Below, piece by piece: positions 1 through 5,983 of a stretch of 11,964 nt of DNA. The stretch comes from Candidatus Phytoplasma phoenicium (GTDB taxonomy: Bacteria > Bacillota_I > Bacilli_A > Acholeplasmatales > Acholeplasmataceae), in NCBI RefSeq assembly GCF_001189415.1, contig NZ_JPSQ01000057.1, positions 1 through 11,964 on the forward strand, in the 5' to 3' direction. The number at the start of each line of letters is the position of its first letter. The stretch's first letter is position 1. The position numbers and the translations under genes were made by a program. The notes beneath the pieces are model-generated. The model worked only from the letters and a program-made list of their open reading frames with translations, had not been told where the DNA came from and did no database searches.

Positions 1-18
1 CTTAATGAATTCATTAAG
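1..18 (-). terminator. Perfect 18-bp palindrome after rpsO, candidate terminator
   Basis: CTTAATGAATTCATTAAG reads the same on both strands. As RNA it can fold into a 7-bp stem with an AATT loop. It lies about 46 nt beyond the rpsO stop codon in the direction of transcription, where a terminator would be expected. The sequence that would contain the U-tract is outside the window, so the terminator role is inferred from position and symmetry only. Confidence 0.35.
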
Positions 19-64
19 ATAGTTTTTTTATTTACGTTTTTAATTATTGATGTTGTTTTTTTAT

Positions 65-295
65 TTAAATTTTATTTTTTTTAGCTGCATATCTAATCAA
101 TGCATTTCTTTTTCTGTTTTTAATTAACAAGCCACGTTTAAATTGAAAATCATTAGGATGTTTCTTCAAATGTTTTTTTAATTTTTGAATTTCTTGAAAT
201 AAAATAGCTATTTGCACTTTGATATCTCCTGTATTATTTACTTTGTCTGTATTTTGAGCAATAATTTTTTGTTTTTCTTCTTTAGTTAAAGCCAT
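65..295 (-). CDS. rpsO: 30S ribosomal protein S15, short C-terminus
   Basis: S15 is a primary-binding protein of the small ribosomal subunit; it binds the central domain of 16S rRNA and helps form an intersubunit bridge. The 76-residue product matches the family from its N-terminus (LTKEEKQKII, then TGDIKVQIAIL, then HLKKHPNDF and KRGLL). The ATG is preceded by a strong AAGGAGTG Shine-Dalgarno sequence, so the start is secure. Bacterial S15 is normally about 88-89 residues; this one stops right after the KRNALIRY segment and lacks the last about 13 residues, including the usual conserved LGLRR end. I read the other frames past the A-rich stop region and found no lost tail, so a simple frameshift does not explain it. 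It lies 51 nt downstream of darA on the same strand, probably in the same transcript. Confidence 0.93.
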   Translation of the reverse strand: MALTKEEKQKIIAQNTDKVNNTGDIKVQIAILFQEIQKLKKHLKKHPNDFQFKRGLLIKNRKRNALIRYAAKKNKI

Positions 296-346
296 TTTTA
301 CACTCCTTTTTTAAATTTTTGAATTTATCATTATTATTTTGCATCT

Positions 347-682
347 TTATAATTTACAAAATTGTTCAACATCTAAAACAAAAACAGTTGCACCACCAAT
401 GGAAATTTCTGATGGTAAAGAATAATAAGCATCGAATTCATTTAAAATATTGTTCGGAATTAATTGTGTTTTAGTTTTTGATTGTTTTTTGAAAATTTCT
501 AAAGCTTGTTTTACTTTATCTGTTTTTAAACCGATAATAAAAGTTGCATTTGTTTCTCTCAAAAAACCTCCTTTAGTAGATAATCTAGTGTTGAATAAAT
601 TAGCTTTATTTAAACTATTTTGTACTTTATTAGCATCTTCACTTGAAACAATCGCTAAAATTAATTTCATTTCATTATTCAT
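347..682 (-). CDS. darA: Cyclic-di-AMP receptor, PII-like (DarA/PstA/YaaQ family)
   Basis: This is a small cytosolic protein of the family that forms trimers and binds cyclic di-AMP; its downstream target is not known in most bacteria. The 111 residues line up along the full length with Bacillus YaaQ/DarA (about 109 aa): MKLILAIV at the N-terminus, STKGGFL at 35-41, TFIIG at 47-51 and GGATVFVL at 96-103. The middle loop before the C-terminal GGATVFVL strand appears shorter than in Bacillus. Two starts are possible: ATG at 682, used here, or ATG at 670, which matches the usual MKLI beginning. Neither has a good Shine-Dalgarno sequence. A TATAAT only 6 nt upstream of the first ATG suggests a leaderless or almost leaderless mRNA. 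rpsO follows 51 nt downstream. Confidence 0.92.
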   Translation of the reverse strand: MNNEMKLILAIVSSEDANKVQNSLNKANLFNTRLSTKGGFLRETNATFIIGLKTDKVKQALEIFKKQSKTKTQLIPNNILNEFDAYYSLPSEISIGGATVFVLDVEQFCKL

Positions 683-688
683 ACTTAC

Positions 689-718
689 ATTATATAATAT
701 ATTTTCTAATAATTTAAA
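689..718 (-). promoter_or_regulatory. Candidate darA promoter
   Basis: On the minus strand a perfect TATAAT lies at 694-689, with a weak TTTAAA at 718-713 as a possible -35 (spacing 18). Transcription would begin about at the darA ATG, which would make the mRNA leaderless. In such AT-rich DNA a TATAAT can arise by chance, so this is tentative. Confidence 0.35.
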
Positions 719-753
719 TTATTGGCATATTATTTTTATGATATTCCTTTTTT

Positions 754-769
754 TTCAATAATTATTGAA
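754..769. repeat. Perfect 16-bp palindrome in divergent promoter region
   Basis: TTCAATAATTATTGAA is a perfect palindrome between darA and the HIT gene. On the plus strand it is followed by seven T residues (770-776). It could be an operator for a dimeric regulator, or a small hairpin stopping plus-strand transcription from the darA side. No plus-strand gene lies upstream that needs a terminator. Chance is also possible in A/T-rich DNA. Confidence 0.35.
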
Positions 770-850
770 TTTTTTTCATATTATCGAATATTAACTAAAA
801 AATATATCTATATTAATGATAAATTGTTGGTGATTTTTATAATTTAATTT

Positions 851-859
851 TGTTATAAT
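851..859 (+). promoter_or_regulatory. Extended -10 promoter for HIT gene
   Basis: TGTTATAAT is a perfect extended -10 element (TGn followed by TATAAT). It lies 43 nt before the HIT start codon, giving a leader of roughly 35 nt that contains the AAAGGTGAT ribosome-binding site. There is no good -35 at 17 nt, which fits an extended -10 promoter. This is the best promoter-like site in the window. Confidence 0.5.
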
Positions 860-902
860 AAAGTTAAAAATATGAGTTGAATAAATTGAAAAAGGTGATA
901 AT

Positions 903-1349
903 ATGTCTAGTATTTTTACGAAAATTATTAAAAAAGAAATTCCTAGTTATATCCTTTATGAAGATGATCTTGTAATGGCTTTTTTAGATATAACACAATC
1001 AACGAAAGGTCATACTTTAGTCATTACTAAAAAAGAATATACTAACATTATGGAAGTACCAGAATATGTCTTTACTTATTTATTTAGCGTAGTACATAAA
1101 TTAAGTAAAATTTTATTGAAAACTTTTAACGCTTCAGGTTTGAATTTAGTTAATAATAATGGGATAATCGCTGGGCAAACAGTTTTGCATTATCATGTTC
1201 ATTTGATTCTTCGTTTTGATTTAAATGAAATTCAAATCAATATAGCCAAACCAACAACCAATTTAACACCAAGTTATTTTCTAAATATCCAAAAACAAAT
1301 TTTATCTAATATATCAGGAACCTCATTAGATATAAAAAAAATTAAATAA
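903..1349 (+). CDS. hit: HIT-family nucleotide hydrolase/transferase
   Basis: Histidine-triad proteins of the HinT/Hit group hydrolyse purine nucleoside phosphoramidates and related nucleotide conjugates in the cytosol. The 148-residue product has the family order: FTKIIKKEIPS near the N-terminus, YEDDLVMAFLDI at 19-30, TKGHTLVI at 34-41, NLVNNNG at 81-87, and the catalytic triad HYHVHLI with His96, His98 and His100. Bacterial relatives usually start with CIFCKI, where the two cysteines help bind zinc; here it is SIFTKI, so that part of the zinc site is gone. The ATG follows AAAGGTGAT at a suitable distance. It is the only plus-strand gene here, diverges from darA and converges on thrS. The physiological substrate cannot be told. 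Confidence 0.92.
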   Translation: MSSIFTKIIKKEIPSYILYEDDLVMAFLDITQSTKGHTLVITKKEYTNIMEVPEYVFTYLFSVVHKLSKILLKTFNASGLNLVNNNGIIAGQTVLHYHVHLILRFDLNEIQINIAKPTTNLTPSYFLNIQKQILSNISGTSLDIKKIK

Positions 1350-1400
1350 TTTCAAGTTAATAATATAAATATATTTAATTATATTTAATACATTGTTGAA

Positions 1401-3338
1401 TTACAGTTGTTTTTTAGTTTCTATATTTTTTTTTATATTTTCAATAAATTTTAATAAAGTCATTTTTTCTTGTTGTTGATTATGATAACGACGAATAGTT
1501 AAAAGATCGTTTTTAATTTCTTGTTCTCCTATAACAATTTGATAAGGGATTTTTGCTTTTTGCGCTTTTCTAATTTTAAAACCTAAACTAGATTCTGTAT
1601 CATTCAATTTAACTCGAAAATTATTTTTGGTTAAAATATTTTTAATTTTTTGTGTGTATTCTAAATGAGCTGAATTATTAATAGGAATTAAAACAATTTG
1701 TATGGGAGCAAGCCATAAAGGGAAAACTCCTTTATTTTTTTCTATTAAATAAGCAATAAATCTTTCCATAGTAGATATGATTGCTCTGTGAATCAAAATA
1801 GGATGATGTTTAAGATTATCTGCTCCGATATAAGTTAAATCAAAACGCTTAGGTAATAAAAAATCTAATTGTATAGTAGATAATGTTTGTTCGTGACCTA
1901 AAGCATTTAACACTTGAACATCTATTTTAGGACCATAAAAAGCAGCGTCTCCTATTTTTTCTTGAAATGATATATTCAAATCTTTTAAAATGTTTTTCAA
2001 GGTTAATTCGGATTTGTTCCATATTTCATCATCACGTAAATATTTCTTTTTATTGTTAAGATCCCTAGTGCTTAAATTAAAAAAATATTCAGTAATATTA
2101 AAATCTTTATAAACTTCTACAATTAAATTAATAATTTTAATAATTTCTTTTTGGATTTGATTTTCTTGAACAAAAATATGAGCGTCATTTAATGTCATTT
2201 CTCTCGCTCTTTGTAAACCAGCAACAGCTCCTGAATTTTCATAACGATGCATCATTCCTAATTCAGCAATTTTAATTGGTAAATCTTTGTAACTACGTAA
2301 TTGTTGTTTAAAAATCATCATATGATGAGGGCAATTCATTGGTCGTAATACTAGTTTTTCATCTTTAGTAAACATTATAGGAAACATATCGTCTTTATAT
2401 AGTTCTAAATGTCCTGATGTTTCATATAATTTAGTATTAGCTAAGATAGGTGTGTAAACATGTTGATAATCATGATGAATTTCCTTATCGATAATATATC
2501 TTTCGATAATACGGCGAATTGTTGCTCCTTTAGGTAACCAAAAAGGTAAACCCATACCTATTATTTCTGAGTTTAACATAAAAAAATTTTGTTCTTTGTT
2601 AATATTTTTATGATCTCTTGATTGTCTTTCTTTTAACAAATTTAAATAATTTTTTAAATCTATTTTTTGAAAAAAAGCAATCCCATAAATTCTAGTTAAA
2701 CTTTTTTGTCTCATATCGTCTTTAAAATAAGCACCAGAAATTTTTAAAAGTTTAAAGTTTTTAATATCATTAGTATTAGTCAGATGAATGCCTCGACAAA
2801 GATCGTAAAATTCGCCTTGAGAATAAATACTTATTTGATCATCTTTAATTTTTTCTAAAATGATTTTTTTATAATGATTATTTTCAAATAATTTTTGAGC
2901 TTCATTATAATCAATTTCTTTACGTTCAATATCTAATTTTTCTTCTGTTATTTGATACATTATTTTTTCAATTTGAATAAAATCTTTTTCTGAAACTATA
3001 GTATCTCCAAAATCAATATCATAATAAAAACCTTCTTTAATAGTTGGACCAATAGTTAAAAGCGCATGAGGATAAATTCTTTTAATTGCTTGCGCCATTA
3101 AATGGGCTGCGCTATGATTTAAAATTTCTAAAACACGAGAATCTTTATGATCTAAAATTTCTAAATAACCATTTTCTGTTAAACTTTGTTTTAATTCTAT
3201 TAATTTTTGATTAAAAAGTGCTGCTATAGGTTTATTTTGATAAGATATTAATTTTTGTTGGATAAGAGTAAGTGGTGTTATTCCTACTGGAAAAACTTGT
3301 ATTGCAGAATTAATTCCAATTTTAATATTAATCATCAT
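1401..3338 (-). CDS. thrS: Threonyl-tRNA synthetase
   Basis: ThrRS is a cytosolic class II synthetase that charges tRNA-Thr and clears mischarged Ser-tRNA. The 645-residue protein is full length. Domains in order: N-terminal TGS domain (about 1-62); editing domain with its four key residues His75, His79, Cys181 and His185 (HSAAHL and LCRGIH); catalytic core from about 245, with RPMNCPHH (zinc ligand Cys336), motif 2 region MMHRYENSG, DAHIF with His387, and HRAI with His517 before the motif 3 segment STMERF; C-terminal anticodon-binding domain from about 540. The usual CRGPH is CRGIH here, and TLNDAHIF replaces the common TQDDAHIF. Two adjacent ATGs exist; an AAGGA lies 10 nt before the first, which I chose. 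The gene has its own 182-bp upstream region. No T-box leader was recognised. Confidence 0.97.
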   Translation of the reverse strand: MMINIKIGINSAIQVFPVGITPLTLIQQKLISYQNKPIAALFNQKLIELKQSLTENGYLEILDHKDSRVLEILNHSAAHLMAQAIKRIYPHALLTIGPTIKEGFYYDIDFGDTIVSEKDFIQIEKIMYQITEEKLDIERKEIDYNEAQKLFENNHYKKIILEKIKDDQISIYSQGEFYDLCRGIHLTNTNDIKNFKLLKISGAYFKDDMRQKSLTRIYGIAFFQKIDLKNYLNLLKERQSRDHKNINKEQNFFMLNSEIIGMGLPFWLPKGATIRRIIERYIIDKEIHHDYQHVYTPILANTKLYETSGHLELYKDDMFPIMFTKDEKLVLRPMNCPHHMMIFKQQLRSYKDLPIKIAELGMMHRYENSGAVAGLQRAREMTLNDAHIFVQENQIQKEIIKIINLIVEVYKDFNITEYFFNLSTRDLNNKKKYLRDDEIWNKSELTLKNILKDLNISFQEKIGDAAFYGPKIDVQVLNALGHEQTLSTIQLDFLLPKRFDLTYIGADNLKHHPILIHRAIISTMERFIAYLIEKNKGVFPLWLAPIQIVLIPINNSAHLEYTQKIKNILTKNNFRVKLNDTESSLGFKIRKAQKAKIPYQIVIGEQEIKNDLLTIRRYHNQQQEKMTLLKFIENIKKNIETKKQL

Positions 3339-3367
3339 ATTTTTTAATTCCTTATATATATTTATTC

Positions 3368-3393
3368 ATAAAATTCTTTATTTTGAATTTTAT
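3368..3393 (-). repeat. 9-bp stem-loop in thrS leader
   Basis: ATAAAATTC (3368-3376) and GAATTTTAT (3385-3393) form a perfect inverted repeat around an 8-nt loop. It lies 30-55 nt before the thrS start codon. No U-tract follows on the minus strand, so it is not a terminator. It could affect translation or mRNA stability, but this is speculative. Confidence 0.35.
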
Positions 3394-3411
3394 TATTCCA
3401 TTAATTATATT

Positions 3412-3473
3412 AAAAAAATAATATTAAATAAGAAAATCTCTAAAATTATCGAATATTTTTATTTAATATTATT
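3412..3473 (-). terminator. Rho-independent-like terminator between mnmE and thrS
   Basis: Perfect 15-bp arms AATAATATTAAATAA (3417-3431) and TTATTTAATATTATT (3459-3473) flank a 27-nt loop. On the minus strand the second arm runs into TTTTTTT (3418-3412), giving the stem-plus-U-tract layout. It begins about 48 nt beyond the mnmE stop codon and would end the long asnS-to-mnmE unit. The stem is entirely A/T and the loop is long, so it would be weaker than a GC-rich terminator. The plus strand has no matching T-tract, so it acts in one direction. Confidence 0.55.
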
Positions 3474-3499
3474 ATTATCTTTTGTAGATATGTTGTAAA
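3471..3499 (-). promoter_or_regulatory. Candidate thrS promoter
   Basis: On the minus strand TTTACA (3499-3494) and AATAAT (3476-3471) each match the sigma-A consensus at 5 of 6 positions with a spacing of exactly 17 nt. Transcription would start near 3464, inside the first arm of the terminator stem. The thrS mRNA would therefore lack a complete terminator hairpin while read-through RNA from mnmE would have it. The predicted leader is about 125 nt. Confidence 0.4.
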
Positions 3500-3520
3500 T
3501 TTGATTTATTTTCAAATCGC

Positions 3521-4903
3521 TTATTTTCCTAAACAAAATTTAGAAAATAATTCCTTAATTAATTGATCTTCGGTGTTATATCCTAAAATTTCTCCTAAAG
3601 CTTGAAAAGCTTCTTTTAAATAAATTGTATGCATATCAATTGGAAGTTCTTCGTTAATCTCTTGAATCACATGTTGCAAAGCATTTAAAGCAATATTTAA
3701 TTGTTGTATATGACGAACATTTGAAAAATAATTAAAATCTTGTTTTTCTACAAAATCTAATTGGAAAGTTGTTAAAATTTTTTTCTTAAGAGTTTGTATC
3801 CCTTCTTTTGTATTATTAGAAATTAAAATAATTTCTTCTTCAAATCGAAAAGGTTTCCATATAGGATTCAAATCTGCTTTACTGCCGATTAAAATTCTTG
3901 TGTGTTTTTGTGTTAATTTCAATAATTTTTCATCTTCTGATGTTAAAAGATTACTTTGATCTAACACTAATAAAACTAAATCTGTTTCGTACAAAAGTTT
4001 TTTTGCTTTTTGAACGCCTATTTGTTCTAAAGAATCATTAGTTTCACGAATACCTGCAGTATCAATTAAATTCAAATTCACTCCATTAATGTTGATATTT
4101 GTATCAACGAAATCTCTAGTTGTACCTGCAATATCAGATACAATAGCTCTTTCTGTTCCTGCTAATGTATTTAATAAACTAGATTTACCTACATTAGGTT
4201 TTCCAATGATTAAAATTTTAATACCTTCTTTTAAAATTCTTGTTTTTATTGAATGTCGTAAGATGTTTTGTATTTTATGTATTAAAATTTCTACTTGTGG
4301 TCTAATAATTTTATGATTCATAGTAGGAATATCTTCATATTCCGGATAATCAATATTAACTTCAATTTTACCAATTAAAGTTAAAATATCATTATTTAAA
4401 TTTGTAATTAATTGAGAATGTTTTTTTTGAAGTCCATGATGAGCTAATTTGATTGCGTTTTTATTTTTAGAAGCGATTAAATCCATAATCGCTTCTGCTT
4501 GGACTAAATCTATTTTTCCATTTAAAAAAGCTCTTTTACTGAATTCTCCTGGTTGTGCTAAACGTGTATTAGTTGATAAAATGCTTTCTAATACTAATTG
4601 TGTGACTAAAATTCCTCCGTGACATGAAATTTCTACTACATTTTCGCCAGTGAAAGAATTAGGATTTTTAAAAATAGTAATTAAAACTTCATCTAAAATT
4701 TCTTGATTTTTGTCCAAAATAAAACCATGGTGAACAGTATGCGAAGCTACTTGAGCTAAAATAGTTTTAGGTTTCTTATGTAAAAAAATTTGACTAACAT
4801 TTTCAATAGCTTGATTACCGCTAATCCTAATAACACTAATACTTCCTGTGCCTAAAGGAGTGGCAATAGCTGCAATAGTATCTTCTTTAAACATAATTTG
4901 CAT
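3521..4903 (-). CDS. mnmE: tRNA modification GTPase MnmE
   Basis: MnmE works with MnmG to add the aminomethyl-type group to U34 of certain tRNAs, which aids decoding. The 460-residue product has the full layout: N-terminal folate-binding domain starting with DTIAAIATP and including ISCHGG, a helical domain, and an inserted G domain with G1 GKPNVGKS (234-241), G2 DIAGTTRD (257-264), G3 DTAG (281-284) and G4 SKAD (341-344). It ends with the C-terminal FCLGK motif carrying the functional Cys457. G4 is normally NKxD, so Ser341 replaces the guanine-contacting Asn. The chosen ATG has AGG 4 nt upstream; an ATG three codons later has none. It follows the DHH phosphoesterase by 43 nt and is the last gene of the long co-directional series. 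Confidence 0.97.
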   Translation of the reverse strand: MQIMFKEDTIAAIATPLGTGSISVIRISGNQAIENVSQIFLHKKPKTILAQVASHTVHHGFILDKNQEILDEVLITIFKNPNSFTGENVVEISCHGGILVTQLVLESILSTNTRLAQPGEFSKRAFLNGKIDLVQAEAIMDLIASKNKNAIKLAHHGLQKKHSQLITNLNNDILTLIGKIEVNIDYPEYEDIPTMNHKIIRPQVEILIHKIQNILRHSIKTRILKEGIKILIIGKPNVGKSSLLNTLAGTERAIVSDIAGTTRDFVDTNININGVNLNLIDTAGIRETNDSLEQIGVQKAKKLLYETDLVLLVLDQSNLLTSEDEKLLKLTQKHTRILIGSKADLNPIWKPFRFEEEIILISNNTKEGIQTLKKKILTTFQLDFVEKQDFNYFSNVRHIQQLNIALNALQHVIQEINEELPIDMHTIYLKEAFQALGEILGYNTEDQLIKELFSKFCLGK

Positions 4904-4946
4904 TTAACCTATCGTTTTTTAATTTTGGTTTTAGTAATAAAAAAAT

Positions 4947-5891
4947 TTATTTTGTTTTTTTATTAAATTCCATAGCATTTTCTTGCATTAAGCTTATTAT
5001 GGCATCAACTTGTTCTTCATTAGCAACAATAATTCCGCAAGCATGCTGATGCCCTCCTCCACCAAATTGATGAGCAATATGAGATATTTGTGGTCCTGAA
5101 GAACGAATACTAATTTTCCATTTATTAGTAGTTAGTTTTTTTATAAAAGCCCACAATGGATAACCTTCTACATTACTCAAAATATTAATTTTAGAAAAAA
5201 TTTCTTCAATACTTAAATTTAATTCTTCTACAATTTCATCAATGATTTTAATATAAAGTACCCCTTTTTCTGCTTGAAAATTATTACATACATAACCTTG
5301 AAATTTTAACATATTAATATTGTTTTTATTTATTTTTTGATCAATTTCAGAAATATTAAATGAATAATTTTTTAATAATTCAGAAACGATACGAAAAGTT
5401 TCTGAATTAACTCTTTGGAAACGAAATGAACCAGTGTCACTAACCATTCCAACATATATTGAAATAGCTCCATTGAAGCTTAATTTTAAATTACATTTTT
5501 CTTTGAAATGAAACATCATTTCTGAACAAGAAGAAAAAGAACTATCTATCCATTGATAATGTCCAATTTTTTCGACTAATAAATGGTGATCTATACGAAT
5601 AATCTTTTTACCTAATTTATATCTTGGTTCACTAATGACAACACTTGTACCACAATCAACTATCAAAACTAAAGCTTTTTGATAAATCTCATCAGTAATT
5701 ATATCCATTTTTCCTAAAAATTCTAATTTAGGATTTGTTTCGCCTACCACATATACTTTTTTATAAGGAAAACTAGTCAAAATGATATCTTTCAAACCGA
5801 ATTGTGAACCATAACAATCACCATCAGGTCTAATATGACCATGAATAATGATTGTATCAAATTTATTAATTTGTTCTTTAATATATTTCAT
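4947..5891 (-). CDS. nrnA: DHH/DHHA1 phosphoesterase, NrnA-like
   Basis: Members of this family are cytosolic manganese-dependent enzymes that degrade very short RNA and pAp. Several stand-alone relatives in Gram-positive bacteria and mycoplasmas also degrade pApA or c-di-AMP. The 314 residues carry every catalytic motif: HGHIRPDGD (18-25), VDC with Asp79, DHH at 101-103, SDTGSF with Asp152, and the DHHA1 motif GGGGHQHACG at 277-286. There is no signal peptide or membrane segment, and no PAS or GGDEF part, so it is not a GdpP-type protein. The ATG has only a weak purine-rich site upstream. It is separated by 92 nt from the transporter genes and by 43 nt from mnmE. Which substrate it prefers cannot be told from sequence; the darA gene 4 kb away makes c-di-AMP breakdown worth considering. 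Confidence 0.9.
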   Translation of the reverse strand: MKYIKEQINKFDTIIIHGHIRPDGDCYGSQFGLKDIILTSFPYKKVYVVGETNPKLEFLGKMDIITDEIYQKALVLIVDCGTSVVISEPRYKLGKKIIRIDHHLLVEKIGHYQWIDSSFSSCSEMMFHFKEKCNLKLSFNGAISIYVGMVSDTGSFRFQRVNSETFRIVSELLKNYSFNISEIDQKINKNNINMLKFQGYVCNNFQAEKGVLYIKIIDEIVEELNLSIEEIFSKINILSNVEGYPLWAFIKKLTTNKWKISIRSSGPQISHIAHQFGGGGHQHACGIIVANEEQVDAIISLMQENAMEFNKKTK

Positions 5892-5983
5892 TTTCTTAAA
5901 TCTTTCTATTTAATTTTAAAATATTGATAATTATTAATTTTATTTTCAATTTATTATTATCACAAGGAAAATCAAAAAGAAAA

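Noticed and set aside
60..85. Frameshift as the reason for the short S15.
   Set aside because: Reading the other frames beyond the A-run gives early stops or a peptide unlike the S15 tail.
450..761. Plus-strand open frame of 103 codons.
   Set aside because: It lies almost entirely antisense to darA, which has clear family motifs; its product shows no recognisable domain.
1366..1387. 8-bp inverted repeat TAAATATA/TATATTTA between the convergent HIT and thrS genes, a possible bidirectional terminator.
   Set aside because: The stem is A/T only, short, and no T-tract follows on either strand; such repeats are expected by chance in this base composition.
3339..3520. T-box riboswitch upstream of thrS.
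   Set aside because: I could not find the conserved T-box sequence or the specifier stem by eye; the region is only 182 bp and nearly all A/T.
4089..4316. Plus-strand open frame of 75 codons.
   Set aside because: It is antisense to the MnmE G domain and has no ribosome-binding site or recognisable product.
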